In this document: positions 1 to 4,947 of the stretch, piece after piece
Numbering within the stretch: the first letter of the stretch is position 1
How the letters are laid out: each line of letters opens with the position of its first letter
Notes under the pieces: model-generated
Seen by the model: only the letters and a program-made list of their open reading frames with translations
What the model was told of the DNA's origin: nothing
The model's database searches: none
Program-made: the position numbers and the translations under genes
Assembly: GCA_937958345.1 (NCBI GenBank)
Contig: CALGNW010000288.1
Coordinates: 1 to 7,799 of the forward strand
Origin: an uncultured Neomegalonema sp.
Lineage (GTDB): Bacteria > Pseudomonadota > Alphaproteobacteria > Rhodobacterales > Rhodobacteraceae
Direction of reading: 5' to 3'
DNA: 7,799 nucleotides

Positions 1-651
1 GTGCTGACCGAGGCTGTGCGGCGTCGGCCCTATCAGGTCGTGCTGTTCGACGAGGTCGAAAAGGCGCACCCTGATGTGTTCAACGTGCTGTTGCAGGTTC
101 TCGACGAGGGGCGTCTGACGGATGGTCAGGGCCGCACCGTCGATTTCCGCAACACCATCATTATCCTGACGTCAAACCTCGGCAGCCATGCGCTGACCGA
201 GATGGCCGAGGGCGCAGCGATGGGTCCGGCCCGCGATGCGGTGATGGATGCGGTGCGGGCGCATTTCCGTCCCGAGTTCCTGAACCGTCTGGACGAGATC
301 ATCATCTTTGATCGTCTCGCGCGCGAGGACATGGCCGGAATCGTGTCGATCCAACTGGGCCGTTTGGAGAAACGCCTTGCCGGTCGCAAAATCGGGATCG
401 AGCTGGACGACGAGGCGCGCGGTTGGCTGGCCGAACGCGGCTACGATCCGGCATACGGCGCGCGTCCGCTTAAGCGCGTGATCCAAAAGGCGCTGGAGGA
501 CCCGCTTGCCGAACTGATCCTCGCCGGATCGGTGGCGGACGGCGAAACCGTGACTGTGACGACGGGGCCGGACGGCCTTGTCGTTGCGGGCCGGCCCGTG
601 ACGATGGCGGCGGCCAGCAACCCCGACGCGCCGGTCAGTACGGTCCACTAA
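1..651 (+). CDS. clpB: ATP-dependent chaperone ClpB, C-terminal part (5' end outside window)
   Basis: This is the last 216 residues of the ClpB disaggregase, a cytoplasmic hexameric AAA+ protein that works with DnaK to pull apart aggregated proteins after heat stress. The open frame enters from the left edge, so the GTG at base 1 is an internal valine and not a start. Most of the second AAA+ domain is visible: Walker B VVLFDE (residues 13-18 here), the ClpB-type stretch GRLTDGQGRTVDFRNT (37-52), sensor-1 Asn59 in TSN, the arginine finger Arg96 in FRPEFLNRLDE, and sensor-2 Arg155 in YGARPLKR. The first AAA+ domain, the coiled-coil middle domain and Walker A of the second domain lie outside the window. 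The DGQGRTVDFRN wording favours ClpB over ClpA or ClpC. The last 20 or so residues are a non-conserved tail. Confidence 0.95.
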   Translation: MLTEAVRRRPYQVVLFDEVEKAHPDVFNVLLQVLDEGRLTDGQGRTVDFRNTIIILTSNLGSHALTEMAEGAAMGPARDAVMDAVRAHFRPEFLNRLDEIIIFDRLAREDMAGIVSIQLGRLEKRLAGRKIGIELDDEARGWLAERGYDPAYGARPLKRVIQKALEDPLAELILAGSVADGETVTVTTGPDGLVVAGRPVTMAAASNPDAPVSTVH

Positions 652-688
652 GCCCGGGCCGCAAAGCGATCCGCGCCTCCGGCGGAAA

Positions 689-750
689 GGAAGGCGCATT
701 CACTCAGCGACAGATGCTCGACTTCGAAGCATCTGTCGCCTGCGCCTTCC
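689..750. repeat. Compound palindrome downstream of clpB
   Basis: Two nested perfect inverted repeats are present. The outer arms GGAAGGCGCA (689-698) and TGCGCCTTCC (741-750) give 10 bp. The inner arms GCGACAGATGCT (707-718) and AGCATCTGTCGC (728-739) give 12 bp around a 9-base loop (719-727). The two stems are separated by 8 unpaired bases on the left and one on the right. No T-run follows, so it is not a standard intrinsic terminator on the + strand. It could be a factor-assisted terminator, an mRNA 3'-end stabiliser for clpB, or a copy of a dispersed palindromic element. The sequence alone does not decide between these. Confidence 0.8.
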
Positions 751-1066
751 CGCATCCTTCGGGACGGCTTGCCGACGCTGGACGGCTATCCCGACAGGCG
801 CAACGCCACCCCGTGCAGCGTGCATGAAGCGCGGTTACCCCACCCTCATCCGGCGACCAACGCTGTACGGAAAAACATCGTCTTAAAAATTATCGAAATA
901 AGTTCATCGGAAAAACTGACGGAAACATCAGCGGCGATCAGGACGGTAACAGACTCTTAAATATTGTACCCGGTACTTTACGCCGTAAGTCTTTGATTAA
1001 AATTATTAATTAAGGCTGATCGGCAATAATGTCCTTATGAAATTTACTTCTTTGGGGGCATTCCTG
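751..1066 (+). promoter_or_regulatory. Intergenic region with probable promoter of the Tad-like operon
   Basis: No convincing gene lies between clpB and the Tad-like operon. From about 870 the DNA becomes markedly AT-rich, as expected of a promoter region. Two adjacent short palindromes lie at 966-976 (GTACC-C-GGTAC) and 978-988 (TTACG-C-CGTAA) and could be operator sites. A weak sigma-70-like pair is TTTACG (977-982) and AATTAT (1001-1006) with an 18-base spacer. TTAA repeats at 997-1000, 1006-1009 and 1010-1013 recall CtrA half-sites but are spaced 5 and 9 bases apart, not 7. The exact promoter is therefore unresolved. Confidence 0.35.
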
Positions 1067-2353
1067 ATGACTCGCATATTAGATAAAACCATTTCACGAC
1101 GATCCCGCGCCGCGCGTCCGCCGCGTTTTCTGCGCGACGAAAAGGGCGGCGTCGCGATGATGACCGCGCTCATCTCTCCTGTTCTGATCGGGCTGGTCGG
1201 TCTGGCCGTCGAAGTCGGTTCGTGGCAGTCGGATCGTCAGCGCCTGCAATCCGCCGTTGACGCCGCAGCCTATGCCGGTTCGGTCGAGCTGGGTCTTGTC
1301 GATGACGAGGATCAGGCGCGCAATGTCGCCTACGCCGCCGCGATGCTGAACGGCATGGCCGCCGCCGAAATTGACGTGGCTTTCGAGGATATCGAAGACT
1401 ACCGCGCGATCCGCGTCACAACCAACCGTCTCGAAAACCGCTTTTTCACGCGGTTGTACAGCGACACCGACAAAGTCGAACTGGTCGCAACCGCCGCCGC
1501 CTTCTTTAATCCGGCTTCCGTCGGGTCCTGCGTTCTGATTCTGGGAGAGAATGGTGCGGGCCTGAAGCTCGGCGGCTCCAGCAGGCTGGATACGACCGGA
1601 TGCTCGATCCATTCAAACCAGACCGGCCCGCAAAGCTTTGACGCGGGCGGCAGTTCTCGAGCGGTCGCTGAATGCCTCAGCACGGTGGGCGGCGTAAACG
1701 CTTCCCTCCAGCGCCTCACGCTCAATACCTGCGAGGGCTACGAGGAAAATGCCGATCCGATTGCCGACCCCTATGCCGGCGTCACGATCCCGACCGCCGC
1801 GGAAATTCTGGCCGACGGTTCGTATCAGAACAGAGGTCAGGGCGATTACTTCAGCAGCACGACGCCTGTCCAAAGCGGCTATTATACCGACCTGATCATC
1901 CAGGACACGACCAGCTTTGTCGACGGCGCGACCGTCATCATCGACGGCGGCGGCCTGCACCTCAAGGGCAACAACACCCTGACGGGTACGAACGTCACAA
2001 TCATTCTGCTGAACGGCGCGGTGATCCAGACCGGCTCACAGTTCAACATGCAGCTGAGTGCCAAGACCTCCGGTCCGTATGCCGGAATGCTGATCATCGG
2101 TGACCGCGATCCGGCAATCGAGAACCACGGCATCGTCGGCGGCGCAACGTCGCAACTGACCGGTGCGATTTATCTTCCGACCGGCGCGCTCAAGCTGAAC
2201 GGCGGCTCCCATGCCGACATCGGATGTACGCACTTCATCACCCATTCGCTCAACGTCGTGGGCAACGCCTCGCTCCGCAATGTCTGCGGCGGTGTCGGCA
2301 CGCGCTCAATCGGCAGCGAAAACCCAGCAGAAGTAAAGTTTGTACAATCATGA
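1067..2353 (+). CDS. TadG-related pilus-assembly-like protein with repeat-rich C-terminal half
   Basis: This 428-residue protein has the N-terminal module of TadG-like Flp pilus-assembly proteins: a basic leader, then FLRDEKGGVAMMTALISPVL (residues 21-40), a membrane segment at about 30-51, and the DRQRLQSAVDAAAYAGSVEL helix. The rest should be periplasmic or surface-exposed. Unlike TadE proteins it lacks Glu at +5 after the Gly, so prepilin peptidase processing is doubtful. I see no von Willebrand A domain, which full TadG has. The later part is rich in Gly, Ser, Thr and Asn, contains six cysteines, and repeats a GLKLGGS...GCSIHS pattern (from 165) as ALKLNGGS...GCTHFITHS (from 374). ATG 1067 is chosen because GGGGG (1054-1058) lies 8 bases before it; an in-frame ATG at 1037 has no such site. 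The stop overlaps the next start (ATGA). The exact role is unknown. Confidence 0.8.
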   Translation: MTRILDKTISRRSRAARPPRFLRDEKGGVAMMTALISPVLIGLVGLAVEVGSWQSDRQRLQSAVDAAAYAGSVELGLVDDEDQARNVAYAAAMLNGMAAAEIDVAFEDIEDYRAIRVTTNRLENRFFTRLYSDTDKVELVATAAAFFNPASVGSCVLILGENGAGLKLGGSSRLDTTGCSIHSNQTGPQSFDAGGSSRAVAECLSTVGGVNASLQRLTLNTCEGYEENADPIADPYAGVTIPTAAEILADGSYQNRGQGDYFSSTTPVQSGYYTDLIIQDTTSFVDGATVIIDGGGLHLKGNNTLTGTNVTIILLNGAVIQTGSQFNMQLSAKTSGPYAGMLIIGDRDPAIENHGIVGGATSQLTGAIYLPTGALKLNGGSHADIGCTHFITHSLNVVGNASLRNVCGGVGTRSIGSENPAEVKFVQS

Positions 2354-2904
2354 ACATGACCGCATTGAAAAAACGCCTGTCAGCTTTGCGGGCCGATCAA
2401 AGCGGGTCCGCCGCGATCGAACTGGCACTGGTAGCCCCGATTTTCGCAGTCGGCATCGCCAGCCTCGTCACGCTGAACGGTGCGGCGGATCGCGCGGCCT
2501 CGATGAATGACGCGCTCAGCACCAGTGCGCAGGTCATCGTCAACGGCGGCAAAGACCTCGGCCACCTCGAAACGCTGTTCGGACGCAACTACGGGCGGAC
2601 ACCGGCAGGGTTCAGCACCGCGATGGTCTGCGCCTGCGCTCCGCAGTATTCGTCGGACGACAGCGGCGACGGCTCGGGGCCGGTGGTGATGACCGCCGAT
2701 TTCGAGAACAGGTCCGCGCGCTACGAAAACGCGCAGGTCAACGGCGAGTGGATGCAGTGCGAAAACTCCTGCGCCCAATCCGCAGCTCCGATCCAGTTTC
2801 TCGAGATGTCGGTCCGTGACGCCGCCCCCAAGCCGATTTTCGGCGAAGCGGTGACGCTGGAGGCCAAACTGATGGTGCGTGTAATCGAAAGTCTTGAGAA
2901 ATGA
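2350..2904 (+). CDS. TadE-type pseudopilin-like protein (184 aa)
   Basis: This is a probable inner-membrane minor pseudopilin of the Tad/Flp type IVb family. After a basic leader the sequence reads SGSAAIELALVAPIFAVGIA. Gly19 followed by SAAIE places Glu24 at +5, which matches the prepilin-peptidase motif G/xxxxE, and one hydrophobic helix follows (about 21-42). The remaining 140 or so residues should face the periplasm and hold two cysteine pairs, CAC (94, 96) and CENSC (137, 141), suitable for disulfides. The start ATG overlaps the stop of the TadG-related gene by four bases. No strong ribosome-binding site is visible, which points to translational coupling. An ATG two codons later (2356) is an alternative start. 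TadE and TadF cannot be told apart from this sequence, so no symbol is given. Confidence 0.82.
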   Translation: MNMTALKKRLSALRADQSGSAAIELALVAPIFAVGIASLVTLNGAADRAASMNDALSTSAQVIVNGGKDLGHLETLFGRNYGRTPAGFSTAMVCACAPQYSSDDSGDGSGPVVMTADFENRSARYENAQVNGEWMQCENSCAQSAAPIQFLEMSVRDAAPKPIFGEAVTLEAKLMVRVIESLEK

Positions 2905-3284
2905 TGCGACGTTTCCGGCGGGATCGCAAAGGCACGGCAGCGATCGAATTCGGCATGCTCGCCCCTGTCCTCTTTATGTCTGTAATCGGCATCATGGCGC
3001 TGGGGGCTCACTTCTTTCAGCGCGATCAGATCGACGAAGCCGTGCGTCTGGCGGTGCGGGATGTTGTGGCGGGGGATATCGAAACCCAAGCCGCCATCCA
3101 GTCCGCCTTCAGCGCACGCCTGACCGCCAAGGGCTTTGACACTGTCACACCGGCGGTCTCGATCCTGAATGAAAGCACCGGACGCATCGCCCGCGTTGCC
3201 CTGTCATGGGATTTCAAGGTCGCGATTCCCCTGACAGATATGATCGACACCAGCTATAACGTCGATCTGGATATCCCGATTTAA
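2901..3284 (+). CDS. TadE-family pseudopilin-like protein (127 aa)
   Basis: This small pseudopilin has a basic leader MMRRFRRDRKG, then TAAIEFGMLAPVLFMSVIGI. Gly11 followed by TAAIEF gives Glu16 at +5 and Phe17 at +6, the classic Flp/TadE processing motif G/xxxxEF or EY, followed by a hydrophobic helix (about 18-36). The short C-terminal part has no cysteines and should lie in the periplasm. The length is normal for TadE-domain proteins. Its ATG overlaps the previous stop by four bases (ATGA); a second ATG at 2904 is also possible, preceded by a weak TTGAGAA. With its two upstream neighbours it forms a coupled operon and probably acts in the same pilus-like or secretion-associated assembly. 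The machinery it would need is not encoded in this window. Confidence 0.85.
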   Translation: MMRRFRRDRKGTAAIEFGMLAPVLFMSVIGIMALGAHFFQRDQIDEAVRLAVRDVVAGDIETQAAIQSAFSARLTAKGFDTVTPAVSILNESTGRIARVALSWDFKVAIPLTDMIDTSYNVDLDIPI

Positions 3285-3339
3285 GAAGGGGGAACGGCCT
3301 TTATCCGAATCGGGTATGCTACGAAAGCAAAAGCGAAGC

Positions 3340-3367
3340 GGGACCGGCGGCACGTCGGGCCGGTCCC
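3340..3367 (+). terminator. Strong hairpin after the Tad-like operon, possible terminator
   Basis: GGGACCGGC (3340-3348) pairs perfectly with GCCGGTCCC (3359-3367) around a 10-base loop, 55 bases after the last Tad-like stop codon. No T-run follows, so if it ends transcription it probably needs Rho or another aid. It could equally be an mRNA 3'-end stabiliser. Confidence 0.45.
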
Positions 3368-3422
3368 TCTGAATCAAAGGGCGCACAGCGCCGTATTCAC
3401 CGAAAAATTTGCAAACACCCTC

Positions 3423-3451
3423 TTGCCAGCCGCAGCGAGCAAGGCTATACG
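3423..3451 (+). promoter_or_regulatory. Sigma-70-like promoter for tRNA-Val and rpmJ
   Basis: TTGCCA (3423-3428) and TATACG (3446-3451) are separated by exactly 17 bases, matching 5 of 6 and 4 of 6 consensus positions. The predicted start near 3458 leaves a leader of about 60 bases before the tRNA. This is the only good promoter seen between the Tad-like operon and the tRNA. Confidence 0.5.
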
Positions 3452-3493
3452 CCTGCCTCTGCTAACGGCATTGCCCGACGCGGACCAAGTTTT

Positions 3494-3515
3494 GATGTCG
3501 CCCGATTGCGACGTC
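3494..3515 (+). other. Leader hairpin directly upstream of tRNA-Val
   Basis: GATGTCGC (3494-3501) pairs with GCGACGTC (3508-3515), with one G-U wobble and a 6-base loop. It ends two bases before the mature tRNA 5' end. It may help RNase P recognition or act in precursor processing; that role is inference. Confidence 0.5.
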
Positions 3516-3517
3516 GA

Positions 3518-3592
3518 GGGCGTATAGCTCAGCGGGAGAGCACTTCGTTGACATCGAAGGGGTCACTGGTTCAATCCCAGTTACGCCCACCA
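3518..3592 (+). tRNA. tRNA-Val (anticodon GAC)
   Basis: The full cloverleaf can be folded by eye. The acceptor stem is GGGCGTA with TACGCCC, the D-arm GCTC/GAGC, the anticodon stem CTTCG/CGAAG with loop TTGACAT, the variable region GGGTC, and the T-arm ACTGG/CCAGT with loop TTCAATC. The discriminator is A and CCA is encoded (3590-3592). The anticodon GAC (3550-3552) reads valine codons GUC and GUU. The length is 75 bases including CCA. No terminator lies between it and rpmJ 41 bases downstream. Confidence 0.97.
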
Positions 3593-3633
3593 TTACTGGC
3601 ACTACAGAGACGCAAACGCGCGGAGACGAGACG

Positions 3634-3759
3634 ATGAAAGTACGTAACTCATTGAAGTCGCTTAAAAATCGCCACCGCGATTGCCGCGTCGTGCGCCGTA
3701 AAGGCCGCGTCTACGTGATCAACAAGGTGCAAAAGCGGTTCAAGGCCCGTCAGGGCTGA
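3634..3759 (+). CDS. rpmJ: 50S ribosomal protein L36 (41-aa, single-cysteine form)
   Basis: This tiny basic protein, MKVRNSLKSLKNRHRDCRVV and onward, ends RFKARQG. It is the L36 of the large ribosomal subunit, in the 41-residue form usual in alphaproteobacteria. It keeps only Cys17 of the CxxC...C...H zinc ribbon found in the classic 37-38-residue L36, so it belongs to the zinc-independent type and resembles YkgO of Escherichia coli. The Shine-Dalgarno GGAG (3622-3625) lies 8 bases before the ATG. The gene stands apart from the ribosomal protein operons, follows tRNA-Val by 41 bases, and is closed by an intrinsic terminator about 30 bases after its stop. It probably shares a transcript with the tRNA. 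Confidence 0.96.
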   Translation: MKVRNSLKSLKNRHRDCRVVRRKGRVYVINKVQKRFKARQG

Positions 3760-3789
3760 TCGGCGGCACTTAGCGCCGGATCGAATCAG

Positions 3790-3818
3790 AACCCCGTCTC
3801 TCTGCGAGGCGGGGTTTT
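3790..3818 (+). terminator. Intrinsic terminator of rpmJ
   Basis: AACCCCGTCTC (3790-3800) pairs over 11 bp, with one G-U wobble, with GAGGCGGGGTT (3806-3816) around the loop TCTGC. A TTTT run (3815-3818) follows the GC-rich part. It is correctly placed to end the tRNA-Val/rpmJ transcript. Confidence 0.9.
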
Positions 3819-3840
3819 CTGCGTTCGGGCGAACTAAAAC

Positions 3841-3877
3841 ACAAAAACGCCCGCCTCTCCGAATGAGAGGCGGGCGT
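3841..3877 (-). terminator. Intrinsic terminator of hsp20
   Basis: Arms at 3847-3859 and 3865-3877 form a perfect 13-bp stem (ACGCCCGCCTCTC and its complement) with a 5-base loop. Read on the minus strand the stem is followed by TTTTTGT (3847-3841), giving a textbook terminator 33 bases past the hsp20 stop. The + strand side has no T-run, so it acts mainly on hsp20 transcription. It lies back to back with the rpmJ terminator. Confidence 0.92.
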
Positions 3878-3910
3878 CGTTATCGAGCGGAGTGCGCAGA
3901 GCCTAGGCGC

Positions 3911-4375
3911 TTATGCGGCCTGCGCTTCGATGGCTGCCTTCGGCGATCCGGTCGCAATCTGGATCGTGCGCGGTTTCAGCGCCTCGGGCACTTCGCGCAC
4001 CAGATCGACATGCAGCAATCCGTGCTCCAGCGATGCGCTCACGACTTTGACGTGGTCGGCAAGCTGGAACCGGCGTTCAAAGCTGCGCGCGGCGATTCCG
4101 CGATGCAGAACCTCGACGCCCTCCTGCGGTTGAACATCGCCCTTCGCGCCGGCGATCACGACCTGCGACTCGCGGGTCTCGATGCTCAGTTCGGCCTCCG
4201 AAAATCCGGCAGCGGCGAGCGTGATGCGATACGCGTCATCGCCGGTTTTCTCGATGTTATAGGGCGGATAGCTCTGGCTCGCGTTATCGGCGGTCAGCGC
4301 ACGGTCGATCAGCGACGCCATGCGGTCAAATCCGACGGTCGAGCGGTAAAGCGGGGTCATATCAAACGTTCTCAT
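3911..4375 (-). CDS. Small heat-shock protein, Hsp20/IbpA type
   Basis: This 154-residue alpha-crystallin-domain chaperone should bind unfolding proteins in the cytoplasm and hold them for refolding by DnaK and ClpB. The N-terminal arm is MRTFDMTPLYRSTVGFDRM. The alpha-crystallin domain runs from about YPPYNIEKTGDDAYRITLA (36-54) to residue 127, with the family motif AxLxxGLL at 114-121 (ASLEHGLL). The oligomerisation motif I-x-I is Ile138-Gln-Ile140. The pattern matches the IbpA-like class of alphaproteobacteria. The start ATG has a Shine-Dalgarno GAGGA 8 bases upstream, which is buried in a ROSE-like hairpin. A sigma-32-type promoter lies further up. It is transcribed convergently to rpmJ and divergently from the toxin-antitoxin pair. 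The symbol ibpA or hspA would be plausible but is not certain. Confidence 0.96.
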   Translation of the reverse strand: MRTFDMTPLYRSTVGFDRMASLIDRALTADNASQSYPPYNIEKTGDDAYRITLAAAGFSEAELSIETRESQVVIAGAKGDVQPQEGVEVLHRGIAARSFERRFQLADHVKVVSASLEHGLLHVDLVREVPEALKPRTIQIATGSPKAAIEAQAA

Positions 4376-4378
4376 AGG

Positions 4379-4470
4379 TCATATCCTCAGGTGTTAAGCG
4401 ATACGAAAACCGGTCCTCCCATACGGGACAAACCGTCTCAGTCAGTCACCGGAGCCGGGTTCGGCCTCCG
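4379..4470 (-). ncRNA. ROSE-like RNA thermometer in the hsp20 5' leader
   Basis: On the minus strand the segment next to the start codon folds as an 11-bp hairpin. UCGUAUC-G-CUUA (4406-4395) pairs with UGAGGAUAUGA (4389-4379), leaving G4399 bulged and a loop ACACC. The stem takes in the whole Shine-Dalgarno GAGGA and contains UCGCU, which matches the U-U/C-GCU signature of ROSE elements, including the G opposite the Shine-Dalgarno. Two upstream hairpins complete the usual layout: 4411-4435 (CGGU/ACCG plus UCCC/GGGA) and 4450-4470 (CGGAG/CUCCG plus CCG/CGG). At low temperature the ribosome site should be closed, and heat should melt it. The fold was drawn by eye, not computed. Confidence 0.85.
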
Positions 4471-4478
4471 ATGAAAAT

Positions 4479-4508
4479 AAATTGGGGAGCGGGTTTTGCG
4501 GTTTCAAG
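4479..4508 (-). promoter_or_regulatory. Sigma-32 (RpoH) type heat-shock promoter of hsp20
   Basis: On the minus strand CTTGAAA (4508-4502) is followed after exactly 14 bases by CCCCAATTT (4487-4479). This is close to the RpoH consensus CTTGAAA-N(11-16)-CCCCATnT. The predicted start near 4472 lies just upstream of the first leader hairpin, giving a leader of about 97 bases. Confidence 0.85.
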
Positions 4509-4599
4509 TCCCGGTCGGCACGGCCCTGCCCGTTACGAATGACAGGATATCTAAGTCACGATGGGGAAACGGAATTTCGATATCCGCAGGTAAAGTACC

Positions 4600-4635
4600 T
4601 TGCACAGAGAAAAATAACGACTAGACTACACTAGA
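4600..4635 (+). promoter_or_regulatory. Candidate promoter and operator of the toxin-antitoxin operon
   Basis: Two direct copies of ACTAGA (4620-4625 and 4630-4635) start exactly 10 bases apart, about one helical turn, 29 bases before the antitoxin ATG. They overlap a weak promoter, TTGCAC (4600-4605) with TAGACT (4622-4627) at 16 bases. Type II antitoxins usually repress their own operon through such repeats, so this is a plausible autoregulatory site. The promoter match is poor. Confidence 0.35.
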
Positions 4636-4663
4636 TCATATATCAGTAATCTTGGAATTGACG

Positions 4664-4945
4664 ATGTCATACCCGCACCCTGATAAGACGTGGACGGTCG
4701 CCGAGGCAAAGGCACGGTTATCGGAAATCCTGAGACTGGCCTCGGAAGAGGGACCGCAACAAATCGGAACGAAAAATACCTACGTCGTTGTTCCGGCGGA
4801 CGATTGGCGCGCTCTGACGCAACCTCAAACCGATCGCATGCCTCTCGGAAAATGGCTCACGTCAACAGTGACGTCTGGTGAGGGCATTCCGGCGCCGGAA
4901 CGCGCAGAACCGGAACGCTTCATTCCGTTTCAGGAAGCAAACTAG
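4664..4945 (+). CDS. Phd/YefM-family antitoxin of a type II toxin-antitoxin pair
   Basis: This is a 93-residue protein starting MSYPHPDKTWTVAEAKARLS. The WTVAEAKARLSEILRLASEEGPQQI stretch (about 10-34) followed by TYVVVPADDWRAL is the Phd/YefM fold: a short strand, helix, and strand that dimerise and bind operator DNA. The C-terminal tail, from about residue 60 to the ending ERFIPFQEAN, would be the disordered part that wraps and blocks the toxin. ATG 4664 is preferred, with GGA (4654-4656) 7 bases upstream; a TTG in frame at 4652 would add four residues but has no ribosome-binding site. Its stop lies two bases before the toxin start, so the pair is co-translated. It should neutralise the PIN nuclease next to it and repress their shared promoter. 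Confidence 0.88.
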   Translation: MSYPHPDKTWTVAEAKARLSEILRLASEEGPQQIGTKNTYVVVPADDWRALTQPQTDRMPLGKWLTSTVTSGEGIPAPERAEPERFIPFQEAN

Positions 4946-4947
4946 TC

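Noticed and set aside
172..699. A 175-codon open frame on the - strand across the clpB end
   Set aside because: It is antisense to conserved ClpB sequence, has no recognisable domain, and runs into the palindrome at 689-750.
769..960. Possible 63-residue protein in the gap after clpB
   Set aside because: There is no ribosome-binding site, no recognisable domain, and the composition shifts halfway from GC-rich to AT-rich, as expected of intergenic DNA.
997..1013. CtrA binding site (TTAA-N7-TTAA) upstream of the Tad-like operon
   Set aside because: Three TTAA boxes are present, but their spacings are 5 and 9 bases rather than 7, and TTAA is common in such an AT-rich stretch.
3518..3592. tRNA gene as an integration site for a genomic island
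   Set aside because: The tRNA is intact, no integrase is nearby, and I found no second copy of its 3' end elsewhere in the window.
3863..4474. A 203-codon open frame on the + strand opposite hsp20
   Set aside because: It lies antisense to a clear Hsp20 protein with all family motifs, is rich in Arg as GC-rich antisense frames are, and overlaps the hsp20 terminator and leader.
4544..4585. Inverted repeat GGATATC ... GATATCC between hsp20 and the antitoxin
   Set aside because: The arms are only 7 bp and 28 bases apart, each is itself a near-palindrome, and nothing links them to a promoter or mobile element boundary.
4652..4663. TTG start that would lengthen the antitoxin by four residues
   Set aside because: The ATG at 4664 is a better start codon with GGA at a suitable distance, and the family N-terminus needs no extra residues.
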